DNA from: Candidatus Zixiibacteriota bacterium
GTDB taxonomy: Bacteria > Zixibacteria > MSB-5A5 > UBA10806 > 4484-95
Assembly: GCA_024231855.1 (NCBI GenBank)
Contig: JAAEQD010000402.1
Coordinates: 99,327-163,326 of the forward strand
Length of the DNA stretch: 64,000 nucleotides
Direction: 5' to 3'
Of the stretch, positions 9,617 through 18,777 are shown one piece after another. Numbering within the stretch: the stretch's first letter is position 1; every line of letters begins with the position of its first letter. The position numbers and the translations under genes are program-made. Below the pieces are notes generated by a model. The model did not search any database. It saw only the letters and a program-made list of their open reading frames with translations, and was not told where the DNA came from.

Positions 9617-10162
9617 ATGGAAAACCTTAAAGTGAGAGTAGTTATGATAATGATTAACGCAATGATAAAAATATCTGGTAAATCGAAGAAGGCAATACCA
9701 GTACCGGTTTTCCTGGCGATACTATTTTTCTTCTGTTCAAGCCTGAGTGTCGCATACGCGGGCAGTACAGGAACGATTACAGGAACCGTGATAGATTCCG
9801 ATGATAAACAGCCCGTTCCCGGTGCTAAGGTCAGAATTATGAATACCAATTTGAGGGCTATGGTCAATGTTGTAGATGGTTCGTATGAAATCTCCAGTAT
9901 TCCACCAGGTGAGTATACAATATTGGCTGAATGTTTGGGCTATAATGAATATAAAATTACTGATGTGAATGTAATTGCAGGTAGTACAGTTGAAATTAAT
10001 TACTTATTAAAATCAAAGTGGAAATTCCATGGGCATAAGTGTATTGCCAGCGAACGCCTGGAAATCGACAAGCGTGAAACCAGTTCGGTTGTCAGAATGA
10101 GCACAAAAGAAATAGAATGGTTGCCCGTAACGAATATTCAAGGCATACTCAAAGCCCAGTGA
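9617..10162 (+). pseudogene. Truncated paralogue of the downstream VWA/carboxypeptidase-regulatory protein
   Basis: This 181-residue protein has a signal peptide (hydrophobic stretch about 28-50, cleavage near AYA-G) followed by one carboxypeptidase-regulatory-like beta-sandwich (GTITGTVIDSDDKQPVPGAK). It then has a segment matching the start of a TonB-receptor plug (ERLEIDKRETSSV...LPVTNIQGILKAQ). It aligns closely with the first 150 or so residues of the next gene and stops just where that protein continues with KTQTGF. The simplest reading is a tandem duplication in which the upstream copy lost its VWA part. It could still make a secreted single-domain protein, so pseudogene is my best guess rather than certain. 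Confidence 0.6.
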
Positions 10163-10338
10163 GTAATAGCAAAAACGGAAAGTAATAGCAAGCCCCTAGA
10201 AAAAATATGGGAATAAATTGCAAAATAAATCGTATACGTAATAACAAGCGCTGGTACCGGTTGAACATCAAACTGAAACATGAGCCACACTTTGAGGGTG
10301 AGGATACGGCATAGTTATGCCGAGAGTTGGAGGATGTT

Positions 10339-12453
10339 ATGAGACCGCTTAAATTAGTAACAGTAATAGTTATTGTGGCCGCAGTAGTATGTCTGCATCT
10401 GGCTTTTGCCGGCACCACAGGCAAAATAACCGGAGTTGTACTTGACTCTGAGGATAAACAACCCATACCCGGTTCTACAGTCAGAATTGACGGCACAACT
10501 ATGGGAGCCATGGTAGACGTTGTTGATGGTACTTATGAAATACTGAATGTACCGTCAGGGGAGTACACCCTTATAGCCGAGTGTATCGGCTATAATGATA
10601 TGAAGTTTGAGGGTGTAGAGGTTATGGCGGATTGTACCACAGAGATTAGTTTTGAACTGGTTTCCGAGGGATTGAAGGTGGAAGACATTGTAGTTGAAGC
10701 GCAGCGCCCGAAGATTGATAAATTCGAAACCAGTTGCGTCAGCCGTATTGACACCAAGGAAATCGAAGCATTACCCGTGACTGATATTCAGGGTATCATC
10801 AAAACCCAAACCGGTTTCGTATCGGAAGGCGGAACTCTTCATGCTCGAGGTTCTCGAAAAGGCGGGGTGATTGACGGTGTATTACACCGGGATCAAAGCG
10901 GCGGCTATAGCGCTGAGAATACCGATAAGAAAGGATCGACGCCGGTATCGAGGTCTTCACTGAAAATGCCGGTAAATCCCAATCTTCAATTTCGTCCGTC
11001 TTATTATGTCCCCGCCGGTTTAAATAACGAAGCCTATGGCGAAATTATAGAAAACGAATTCAGGAATGTTTTCGACAATCCGCTGTCGACATTTTCTATC
11101 GATGTCGATGCCGCGTCATACAGCAACACGCGGCGGTTTATCATGGATGGATATCTGCCGATTCCCAACGCGGTGCGAATCGAGGAGATGATAAATTATT
11201 TCAATTATGATTATCCCCAACCCGATGATGACGAGCCGTTCGCGATAATAACCGAGCAATCCACTTGTCCTTGGAACGATAGCCATCGCCTGGTCCATAT
11301 CGGACTTCAGGGAAGAGAGGTCATCATCGAAAATATGCCCTCGAGCAATTTAGTGTTCTTACTTGATGTATCCGGATCGATGAGTCCGGCCAATAAACTG
11401 CCTCTGCTTAAGTCATCCATGAAATTGCTGGTGGATAAGCTTCGCCCGCAGGATAGGGTGGCAATCGTAGTCTACGCCAGCGCGTCCGGTATGGTCTTGG
11501 GATCAACGTCGGGCAACCGTAAAAAAGATATTCTCGGCGCGATAGATCGGCTTCGCTCCGGCGGCAGCACCGCCGGCGGAGCCGGTATCAGCCTGGCCTA
11601 CGATATTGCCCAAAATAACTTCATAAAAGGCGGCAATAACAGGGTTATCCTGGCTACCGACGGCGATTTCAACGTGGGTATGACGAATAACGACAGGCTT
11701 GTTAAGCTGATCGAGGAGAAAAGCGAGCGAGGAATATTCCTGACCGTTCTTGGGTTCGGCAAAGGAAATCTGAAAGACGAAAGAATGGAAACATTGGCCG
11801 ACAAGGGCAACGGCAACTACGCCTATATCGATAATATCCTGGAGGCGAAGAAAGTTCTGGTTAACGAAATGTCGGGAACCTTGCTAACGATTGCCAAGGA
11901 TGTCAAGCTTCAGATAGAGTTCAATCCGGTCCTGGTCGAATCTTACAGATTGGTGGGCTACGAGAATCGGATTCTGGCCAAAGAGGATTTTAACGATGAC
12001 ACGAAAGACGCCGGCGAGCTCGGGGCGGGGCACACGGTAACGGCATTATATGAGATAGTACAGGCCGGCGCTAAGGAAAATATTACCGGAGTGGATGCTT
12101 TGAAATATCAGGCGGTGAGGATTCCCCATTATGTAGATTACAGTACTGAAATGCTGACTGTGAAATTCCGCTATAAAGATCCCGATGGGTCAAAAAGCAA
12201 GCTGATTGAACACGTGTTGATCGATGATAATAAGGCCCTTAAGCGAACTTCCGACAATTTCAGATTCTCCGCCGCCGTCGCCGAATTCGGAATGCTTCTC
12301 AGAGATTCGAAATTCAAGGCGGACGCTTCGTTTGACCAGGTGTTAAAACTGGCTAAAAAGTCAAAAGGCGAAGATGACAACGGTTATCGCGCCGAATTTA
12401 TCAGATTGGTTGAGACCGCTAAACTGATGACTGAGGAACTAACGGAAAGATGA
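10339..12453 (+). CDS. Secreted von Willebrand A (YfbK-like) protein with N-terminal regulatory and plug-like domains
   Basis: I chose ATG 10339 because GGAGG (10329-10333) sits five bases before it and a signal peptide follows at once (cleavage near AFA-G). Order of parts: a carboxypeptidase-regulatory-like domain (about 25-105), a TonB-plug-like stretch (about 110-175), the YfbK N-terminal domain (DVDAASYSNTRRF, about 250-335), a VWA domain with MIDAS DVSGSMS from D343, and a C-terminal DUF3520-type region. VWA domains bind partners through a metal site; the plug-like part is far too short for a receptor. Proteins of this architecture are common in Bacteroidota and relatives, with unknown function. 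A truncated copy precedes it and a strong terminator follows. Confidence 0.85.
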   Translation: MRPLKLVTVIVIVAAVVCLHLAFAGTTGKITGVVLDSEDKQPIPGSTVRIDGTTMGAMVDVVDGTYEILNVPSGEYTLIAECIGYNDMKFEGVEVMADCTTEISFELVSEGLKVEDIVVEAQRPKIDKFETSCVSRIDTKEIEALPVTDIQGIIKTQTGFVSEGGTLHARGSRKGGVIDGVLHRDQSGGYSAENTDKKGSTPVSRSSLKMPVNPNLQFRPSYYVPAGLNNEAYGEIIENEFRNVFDNPLSTFSIDVDAASYSNTRRFIMDGYLPIPNAVRIEEMINYFNYDYPQPDDDEPFAIITEQSTCPWNDSHRLVHIGLQGREVIIENMPSSNLVFLLDVSGSMSPANKLPLLKSSMKLLVDKLRPQDRVAIVVYASASGMVLGSTSGNRKKDILGAIDRLRSGGSTAGGAGISLAYDIAQNNFIKGGNNRVILATDGDFNVGMTNNDRLVKLIEEKSERGIFLTVLGFGKGNLKDERMETLADKGNGNYAYIDNILEAKKVLVNEMSGTLLTIAKDVKLQIEFNPVLVESYRLVGYENRILAKEDFNDDTKDAGELGAGHTVTALYEIVQAGAKENITGVDALKYQAVRIPHYVDYSTEMLTVKFRYKDPDGSKSKLIEHVLIDDNKALKRTSDNFRFSAAVAEFGMLLRDSKFKADASFDQVLKLAKKSKGEDDNGYRAEFIRLVETAKLMTEELTER

Positions 12454-12487
12454 TTTAAACATAGAATAGATATTTCATTGATGCTAA

Positions 12488-12573
12488 GGATTGCTTCGCC
12501 GCCTACGCTCCGCGCATTACCAGCTAAGCCCGGGTTAATGCGAATAAATGGCGAGGCAATCCTTTTTATTTTT
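12488..12573 (+). terminator. Rho-independent terminator with long structured loop
   Basis: A 13-bp stem, GGATTGCTTCGCC (12488-12500) with GGCGAGGCAATCC (12550-12562) including one G-T pair, is followed by TTTTTATTTTT. The loop holds a second inverted repeat, CGCATTA/TAATGCG. It ends transcription of the VWA gene. Confidence 0.82.
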
Positions 12574-12647
12574 ACCGGGTTTTTACGCGCATTGTTAATT
12601 TCTAGTCTTATATAGAGGTTTACTTGTAAGGAAAGGATTCGGGGAAT

Positions 12648-13571
12648 ATGAATTTAAAATTTAAGGCCGCTCCAAACCGATACGCGATATTATGCTTACT
12701 CATTATAATCATAACCGGAGGTATCGCGAACGGTTCATTCTGGGAACGCCGCCTGAGGAATTTTGATTTTTTCCCGCAATACCATACCGAGACCGACCTT
12801 AAATATTTCACTCTGCACAAAAATGACTATTTCAAAACACGCTATTTCCTTGAAGCCAACACAGACTTCGAATTTTTCTTATTCAAATACAGAAAAAACC
12901 TTTATTCCATATTCTGGTTGAAACTTCAAACTGGTATGGGGCAAACACCGGGTAATGTCGTCTTCGATCCCATGGATATCAATTTCGGACTACTGCCGGT
13001 AGTCGAATACAGATTGCCCAAAATGAATCTTCAATTCGGGCTGGAGCATCACTGTTTTCATGAAATCGACAGGCAGGAGTTGGAAACGGTTTATTTTAAT
13101 AAATTATTTTTAGCCGCCGGTTCCGCCAATATGCGACCCATAAAGTACTGGTCAAACCTGGCTGGGCAAGATGGCTGGACTATGGCGAATCGAGTTTCCT
13201 GGTATGCTCAGTGGGGCTATTTCATCAAGGATTTCTTCGGCCTGGTTGATCGGGGCTTGCTCAACGACCAGAATTTTAATAATCAGGAACTACTGACAGA
13301 TTTTCGTTACGCGTTCTATCGTCGTAAAAGCTGGCTTGTAAATTTTAGGGGTCAGACTAAGCTTGGAACATGGCAGAAAGATACCGACGGCATAACCGAC
13401 AAAAAAGCCTACTGGCGGCTAGATCTGGGCTTTGAATTCAGTTCCCGGCGCGGCAAAAACGGAGCAATGATCTTTATAAATTATACTATTGATGATATCC
13501 CCCCATATGAAAATATCCCCCGGTTCAGCAAAGACCGTCTTCTTCAAATAGGCGTAAGGTTGTTTAGCTAG
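12648..13571 (+). CDS. Predicted outer-membrane beta-barrel protein, unknown function
   Basis: This 307-residue protein has an N-terminal signal sequence (about 10-27) followed by alternating polar and aromatic strands across the whole length, ending in LLQIGVRLFS with a C-terminal aromatic-containing strand typical of outer-membrane barrels. The motif FGLEHHCFHEID (about 130) may be a conserved surface or catalytic site, but I do not recognise the family. It has its own ribosome-binding region after the terminator of the VWA gene and converges with the DUF5916 gene. Confidence 0.65.
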   Translation: MNLKFKAAPNRYAILCLLIIIITGGIANGSFWERRLRNFDFFPQYHTETDLKYFTLHKNDYFKTRYFLEANTDFEFFLFKYRKNLYSIFWLKLQTGMGQTPGNVVFDPMDINFGLLPVVEYRLPKMNLQFGLEHHCFHEIDRQELETVYFNKLFLAAGSANMRPIKYWSNLAGQDGWTMANRVSWYAQWGYFIKDFFGLVDRGLLNDQNFNNQELLTDFRYAFYRRKSWLVNFRGQTKLGTWQKDTDGITDKKAYWRLDLGFEFSSRRGKNGAMIFINYTIDDIPPYENIPRFSKDRLLQIGVRLFS

Positions 13572-13582
13572 ACTTATTCCGG

Positions 13583-15877
13583 CTACATCTGAAACAGATA
13601 TTGTAATTTCAGGAAAAACTGCCGGGAGTTCAGTTTCCAGTCCGTGATAACTTCGTCATCATTTTCGAATCCTTTGATATCGGATGTCGAACCTATATAG
13701 AATATCGAAAACGGATTCAGACGGTAGGTAAGGAGCGGATCGATGCTCCAGGCCTCATCGAAATTATCATACTCGAACACCAGTCGAAGTGAAAGAGGTC
13801 GAAATATCTGGTAGTTTAAACGGGACCAATAGATATAACCTTTGTATATATTTCCATCGTTATCGAGACTATCGCTTTTCTGGAAGTTGATTGAATTTTC
13901 CCACCAGATCCGATCAAAAGGCTTGAGATCTATCCAGGCGGAGTAGCTGATTCGTTTGCCCATAACCGGCGGATCTTCGCCTCGCGCGATAATATGACCA
14001 TAATTGAATGAACCTCCGAAGGCTATCTTTTTGCCAGGTCTGCCGTTCAGGCAGGTATGCAAATCCCAGATACCGCCAAATTTAATTCCGGCCAGTCGTT
14101 CTGAGTTTTTCTCATACCGCGAATGAATTTCGGATTGCGCCAGTCGAAAATGCTTGGACAATTCCAACTTGATCCATTCATCTTTCTTAACTTTATCGAA
14201 ATTGTATACTTGGCCCAGGCTAATCGATGGCGTAAGCCTTTCGATAAGCCCATCGTCGAAACGAAAATGATACATCCCGAATAACGTTGGCCTTCGTTGA
14301 TTATTTTGCGGCTGAAAACCATTATCGGCCCTGAAAGTCGGACTGCGTTCGAGATAGCCTATTTCCATGAATGAGTTGGCCGTTTCCCGCATCATGCCCG
14401 CGTATATGGCGTGGCCGCCAAACGATTCACCGTCGAAACCGGCCGTATGGCCCTTGCTATCGAATACGGTTGAATTAAACGTGGTATCGTTTTCATCATA
14501 TGTCATCGTTGTGTCATCCGGCTCTTCGGTATTAGTGCCAATAAACTGCCATTCTAATATGTAACCCTTGGCTACCTTATAACTTCCATCCAGGCTGAGA
14601 AGCGTTCCGGAACCGCCCTCATCCAGGCGACGATCCGTCAGTAATAATCCGATATGCGAATTGTCGCCGAGAGATCGCCGGGCTCTGAATATATTGGAGA
14701 CGCTCTTTCCGGCACTCAGATAAGTGCTGCTTTCTTCGAAAGGCAAGATCACGGGCGTATTTTCATCCCGGGCAATCATATAAGCGAAACTCGTCTTGTT
14801 CATCCGAGCCGTCACCTTGCCGGCGAATTGTGGATTATTAATCGACCTGGTATAGACTGTATTGAAAATCGTCCGGTACAGATCGCTGCCCTCCTGGAAA
14901 AATGGCCGGCGCTCATTATAGAATAGCGCGAAAGTAGTGTTGACGTCGATCTGGGATGCGTCGGCTTCAATCTGGCTGAAATCCGGATTATAAGTGGCCT
15001 CTGCTACGATATCGGAAGTGATTGAGTATTTGGCTCCCAGCGAGATATCGCCGTCGGGATCACTATTTTGAAAATTATCATCATCATCGAGTTCTCCCGA
15101 TTGAAATCCGATCACCGTCGGTATTATTTCGAGACCTTTTCCCGGCTTGATATTGTCGATTCCGGTTACCGTTCCCCATTGACATGGCCAGCAGGTTTCC
15201 TCCCGGTCATAAGCCGCCCAGGAATATTGACGTCTTACTTCACGCGGATGATTGCGCCAGAAATCGATTTTCCAAACTTGTTTCTCTTTATTGGGAAATC
15301 GTAGACTCGAGAAAGGAATTGCCATTTCGATCTGATAGCCCTTATCGGTTATTTTACCGGCCGATTCCCAAATTAGATCGTAGCCGACATCCTCACCGCC
15401 ATATTGGGACCATAAATGATCCCCCTGAATACCGTATGGATTTACGTTCAGTTCATATGCCCAGGTACCATTGCCGTAAGTATCTAACAAGAAGCAGATA
15501 TTATCATCCTGCCAAATTCCGCGGTCCCGTTCGGCGAACGAAGCCCTGATAGTCGTTGGATCATCATAACAGATATAAGCCACGTAAAGATTGTCGTCAT
15601 CATAAGTGATCAGCGCTTCGGTATTTACCGGCGGTTGGGTCTGATCGCCGGGGGTATGCTCGGCGAAATTATCGGCTTTAGCGGCGGTCTGCCAGCCGGA
15701 ATCGTCAAGGTCGCCATCGATATTGATTGTCCCCCGCAATTTCGAAACTTCCATTGTCGGATTATATACCGGCTGATATGAGCCATCTGCTCCGGCTGTT
15801 ACAGGTATAATAATTTGACTTAAAATAATAAATGTGAAAATTGAAAAAATACGCCGAAAATTATAACTGCTTCTCAT
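13583..15877 (-). CDS. DUF5916 / CBM9-like secreted outer-membrane-associated protein
   Basis: This 764-residue protein has a signal peptide (about 1-30), then a CBM9-type domain (GTINIDGDLDDSGWQTA to about 245) and a long C-terminal DUF5916-type region rich in barrel-like strands (about 250-764), ending in FFLKLQYLFQM. Typical motifs are ITYDDDNLYVAYICYD, IDFWRNHPREVRRQYSW and FFQEGSDLY. These proteins are frequent in Bacteroidota, Gemmatimonadota and Zixibacteria. They are thought to combine glycan recognition with an outer-membrane barrel, but no activity is established. It is monocistronic, with a divergent gap of 241 bases before the acetyltransferase operon. Confidence 0.88.
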   Translation of the reverse strand: MRSSYNFRRIFSIFTFIILSQIIIPVTAGADGSYQPVYNPTMEVSKLRGTINIDGDLDDSGWQTAAKADNFAEHTPGDQTQPPVNTEALITYDDDNLYVAYICYDDPTTIRASFAERDRGIWQDDNICFLLDTYGNGTWAYELNVNPYGIQGDHLWSQYGGEDVGYDLIWESAGKITDKGYQIEMAIPFSSLRFPNKEKQVWKIDFWRNHPREVRRQYSWAAYDREETCWPCQWGTVTGIDNIKPGKGLEIIPTVIGFQSGELDDDDNFQNSDPDGDISLGAKYSITSDIVAEATYNPDFSQIEADASQIDVNTTFALFYNERRPFFQEGSDLYRTIFNTVYTRSINNPQFAGKVTARMNKTSFAYMIARDENTPVILPFEESSTYLSAGKSVSNIFRARRSLGDNSHIGLLLTDRRLDEGGSGTLLSLDGSYKVAKGYILEWQFIGTNTEEPDDTTMTYDENDTTFNSTVFDSKGHTAGFDGESFGGHAIYAGMMRETANSFMEIGYLERSPTFRADNGFQPQNNQRRPTLFGMYHFRFDDGLIERLTPSISLGQVYNFDKVKKDEWIKLELSKHFRLAQSEIHSRYEKNSERLAGIKFGGIWDLHTCLNGRPGKKIAFGGSFNYGHIIARGEDPPVMGKRISYSAWIDLKPFDRIWWENSINFQKSDSLDNDGNIYKGYIYWSRLNYQIFRPLSLRLVFEYDNFDEAWSIDPLLTYRLNPFSIFYIGSTSDIKGFENDDEVITDWKLNSRQFFLKLQYLFQM

Positions 15878-16118
15878 AATGATTCCTTCTTGATTCCCGC
15901 GGTTTGCTCTCTCATCCCGTCAATACTACTCCATGCCTCGTCAAATTCAGCCTTTATTCTCAAGCCCACGCAGGATCAGAATATAGAGGCACGATTTAAC
16001 TACGATTATTTCAGGTGAAGGTTGCAAAATAGATTGTTATAGTTATACTTAATATGTTGAAATCTAGACTGAATTACACCTATATTGTTGCCTGATAATG
16101 CGAAACAAGCGAGGTAAG

Positions 16119-16532
16119 ATGGAAATACGGTCTTATATTGATGATGATGAAGAGGCTATTGCCGCACTATGGCGAGAGGTGTTTCCCGGCAGCCCGGCCT
16201 GGAATGATCCCAAAACGGATATTCGGCGTAAACTTGAAATCCAGCCTGAGCTGTTTTTAGTGGCAATTATCGATTCGAACCCTATCGGCACGGCCATGGC
16301 CGGCTATGACGGTCATCGGGGATGGGTCTATTATGTAGCAGTTAAACCGAAATATAGGCGGCAGGGTATTGGCGAGGCCTTGATGAGGAAGATCGAGCGG
16401 GGCTTGAAACAGATCGGTTGCCCCAAATTAAACCTTCAGGTACGAGCCGATAACGATGAGGTAGTGGCATTCTATAAGAAACTCGGCTATAAGGTTGAAC
16501 CCAGGATAAGCATGGGGAAACTGCTTGAGTAA
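16119..16532 (+). CDS. ypeA: GNAT acetyltransferase, YpeA family
   Basis: This 137-residue GNAT protein matches E. coli YpeA throughout: MEIRSY at the start, WNDPKTDIRRKL, GTAMAGYDGHRGW, then the acetyl-CoA loop YRRQGIGEAL and FYKKLGYKVEPRISMGKLLE. I chose ATG 16119, where GAGG lies five bases upstream and the family's N-terminus aligns. An in-frame ATG at 16098 would add seven residues. The substrate is unknown. Its stop overlaps the TTG start of the SH3 gene by eight bases, making it the first gene of a coupled operon running to 19244. Confidence 0.88.
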   Translation: MEIRSYIDDDEEAIAALWREVFPGSPAWNDPKTDIRRKLEIQPELFLVAIIDSNPIGTAMAGYDGHRGWVYYVAVKPKYRRQGIGEALMRKIERGLKQIGCPKLNLQVRADNDEVVAFYKKLGYKVEPRISMGKLLE

Positions 16533-16887
16533 CTCCGGTCCGAAAAGAATGCTCACCGTGATCGCCGATTACGAATCGGCTTACCCCGATCCTTTTTTCG
16601 TCGCTAAGGGTGAGACAGTTCGGATTAGTAAGAAAGATTCCACCTGGCCGGGCTGGATTTGGTCCACTAGATCAGACGGCGAAAGCCGCTGGCTGCCGGA
16701 AAGCTATCTAGAGATTGACGGCGATACCGGTAAAGTATTAATTGATTACAATTCGGTGGAATTGACTGTAAGAGTGGGCGAGCAGATGACAGTTTTAAAA
16801 GAAGCTAACGGATGGTTCTGGTGTATCAACAGCCAAGGCGAAAAGGGTTGGATACCGCCCGATAGTGTGGGAATACTTGAAAAGTGA
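16525..16887 (+). CDS. Small protein with two SH3-like domains
   Basis: The 120-residue product has two consecutive SH3-like modules: VIADYESAYPDPFFVAKGETV to about residue 64, and KVLIDYNSVELTVRVGEQM to the end. Both contain the ALYDY-like entry, the W-W pair region and the WIP/WLP strand of SH3 folds. There is no signal peptide, so it is probably cytoplasmic and binds a partner. The start is TTG 16525 overlapping the previous stop; ATG 16549 is an alternative giving 112 residues. It overlaps the phosphoribosyltransferase by 23 bases, so the three proteins are probably made together. Confidence 0.8.
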   Translation: MSNSGPKRMLTVIADYESAYPDPFFVAKGETVRISKKDSTWPGWIWSTRSDGESRWLPESYLEIDGDTGKVLIDYNSVELTVRVGEQMTVLKEANGWFWCINSQGEKGWIPPDSVGILEK

Positions 16888-17407
16888 AAATTTGAAGCCA
16901 GAATATCTCAAACTGGTTAAAACCAATACCGACGGTCCGCGGAATGATGTTACGCCGCTATTCGCCGATTACCGGGCATTCGAGCTGCTGGTTGATGATT
17001 TGCTCAAGCCGTTTGCTCTAGCTGAGTTCGACTTCGCCGCCGGTATCGACGCTCTCGGCTTTATTTTAGGCACAGCTATAGCCTGGCGGACCGGCAAGGG
17101 ATTTATATCTATCCGCAAAGAAGGGAAGCTACCCGTATACGCGGATAATGAAAGTTTCGTGGATTATACTGGCAAACGCAAATCGCTTGAGCTTGGAAAA
17201 GGAGTGATTGAACGAGGTGCTAAAATCCTTCTGGTTGACGAATGGATCGAGACCGGCGCCCAGATGGCTTCCGCGATCAAACTGGTTGAGAGGCAAGGCG
17301 GAATTATAGCCGGGATTGTTTCGATTTGTATTGATGAAAACGATGAAACTAAAAAGCTGAAGTCAAAGTATAAATGTTCCAGTGTTTGGCCCAAAGATAC
17401 TAATTAA
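16865..17407 (+). CDS. Adenine phosphoribosyltransferase-like protein
   Basis: The 180-residue protein shows a type I phosphoribosyltransferase fold. FAAGIDALGFILGTAIAWRTGKG and ISIRKEGKLP match APRT. The PRPP loop reads LLVDEWIETGA (122-132), where APRT usually has an acidic pair followed by a glycine-rich turn. The spacing around KSLELGKGVIERG also resembles APRT-like proteins. It may salvage a purine base or act on a different base; the altered loop argues against a firm call. The start is GTG 16865 inside the SH3 gene. It is followed after nine bases by a small membrane protein. Confidence 0.75.
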   Translation: MWEYLKSENLKPEYLKLVKTNTDGPRNDVTPLFADYRAFELLVDDLLKPFALAEFDFAAGIDALGFILGTAIAWRTGKGFISIRKEGKLPVYADNESFVDYTGKRKSLELGKGVIERGAKILLVDEWIETGAQMASAIKLVERQGGIIAGIVSICIDENDETKKLKSKYKCSSVWPKDTN

Positions 17408-17416
17408 GGAGGATCT

Positions 17417-17818
17417 ATGTTTATCACCTTACTTGCCGTTACTTTTATAATCGCCCTGGCGGTATCGTTTATCGTGGCCCGGATGTTTTCCTCGCCTATC
17501 AATAAAATCCTGATGCGGATTATTTCCGATGAGATAAGCAACGTCTGGTCGAAATATCTCAAATTTGCTATCTATGTAGTAGGTATCTCTAGCGGCGTCC
17601 GGATATGGGAGCTGGAGAAATACATCACCCCGGCTCGCCGCACCGATGATGCCGTTATCATTGTGCTTAACTCTGATCGCTGGGTGTTGGAAGTTTACCG
17701 GACTATTATCGGCACCCTTCAGGGTGTGGCCTGGATGCTTCTGGTGTTTTTTATTTTCGCGCTTATCGCCTATGTGATTGTCAGGATTTCCGAGGGCCGA
17801 AAAACTAAAGAGGTTTAA
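17417..17818 (+). CDS. Small membrane protein, unknown function
   Basis: This 133-residue protein has an N-terminal hydrophobic helix (about 2-22), an intervening region (about 23-100) with a weakly hydrophobic segment near 45-60, and a strong C-terminal helix (about 100-124) ending in a basic tail. AAGGAGGATCT lies just before the ATG. I do not recognise the family. It sits within the operon between the phosphoribosyltransferase and a secreted deacetylase, with a gap of five bases to the latter. Confidence 0.7.
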   Translation: MFITLLAVTFIIALAVSFIVARMFSSPINKILMRIISDEISNVWSKYLKFAIYVVGISSGVRIWELEKYITPARRTDDAVIIVLNSDRWVLEVYRTIIGTLQGVAWMLLVFFIFALIAYVIVRISEGRKTKEV

Positions 17819-17823
17819 ATCTT

Positions 17824-18777
17824 ATGATGTTTCTTAATATTCTGAATAAGCCATTTAGGAGGATATTTTTGGGGCTATTATCGGTGATTTTGTGGCCATG
17901 CATGACGGCTATGGCCGGCGAAATCGCTTTAAGCTTTGATGACGCGCCGTGGGGTGGTTCTGAATACTTCACAGGCATGGAGCGGACCGAAGCCATGATT
18001 AAAAGCCTGAAAGATGCTGATGTTTCGCAAGTCGTATTTTTCTGCTGTTCCGACAGGACTCAATATCAGAACGGCCGGAAACGTCTTAAGCTGTATGCCG
18101 TTGCCAGTCATCTATTAGCAAATCATTCGCATTCACATCCAGATCTTCATAAAACCGATGCTAAAGCGTTTATTGAAGGTATACAGCAGGCCCATGACAG
18201 CCTGAGTTCATTGCCCGGTTTCATCGAGTGGTTCCGCTATCCGATGCTTCACGAGGGTAAAACGCGGCCGGTAAGAGACAGTGTCCGAAACGCGCTTGAA
18301 GAGATGGGCTATATCAACGGCTATGTAACGGTTGATAATTATGATTTTTATATGGAGAGCTTGTTTCAAAGAGCTTTGAGAGATGGCAAGGAAGTAGATT
18401 TCGATAAGCTGAAAGACGCTTACATTAATATCCTCTGGTCGGCAATTGAATTTTACGATGATATAGCCGTTAAAACTCTCGGCCGTTCGCCGAAACATGT
18501 GCTGCTGCTGCATGAAAACGACCTGGCGGCGCTGTTTATCGATGACCTGGTGAAGCATATCCGCGGTCAGGGCTGGGAAATAATCTCGCCGGCAGAGGCT
18601 TACACCGATCCCATCGCCACTCATATTCCCGATGTTCTCGAAAATGGCCAGGGCCGTGTAGCCGCTATAGCCAGAGAGAAAGGCTACGATGGTGACTACC
18701 GTCACCCGACCGAGAGCGTTGAATATTTGGATAAATATTTCGAAGAGCTTGAAGTATTTAAGGCTGATGAAAAATGA
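17824..18777 (+). CDS. Secreted polysaccharide deacetylase (NodB-like)
   Basis: This 317-residue protein has a signal peptide (cleavage near AMA-G, residue 31) and a NodB domain. SFDDAP supplies the catalytic and metal aspartates D39/D40, HSHSHPDL supplies the zinc histidines, FRYPMLHEG is motif 3, and HVLLLHEN is the late histidine motif. Such enzymes remove acetyl groups from peptidoglycan or surface polysaccharides in the periplasm. The specific glycan is unknown. Its stop overlaps the start of the TrmO-like gene (ATGA). Confidence 0.88.
   Translation: MMFLNILNKPFRRIFLGLLSVILWPCMTAMAGEIALSFDDAPWGGSEYFTGMERTEAMIKSLKDADVSQVVFFCCSDRTQYQNGRKRLKLYAVASHLLANHSHSHPDLHKTDAKAFIEGIQQAHDSLSSLPGFIEWFRYPMLHEGKTRPVRDSVRNALEEMGYINGYVTVDNYDFYMESLFQRALRDGKEVDFDKLKDAYINILWSAIEFYDDIAVKTLGRSPKHVLLLHENDLAALFIDDLVKHIRGQGWEIISPAEAYTDPIATHIPDVLENGQGRVAAIAREKGYDGDYRHPTESVEYLDKYFEELEVFKADEK

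Noticed and set aside
18208..18705. 165-codon minus-strand frame inside the deacetylase
   Set aside because: Antisense to the NodB domain with no independent evidence.
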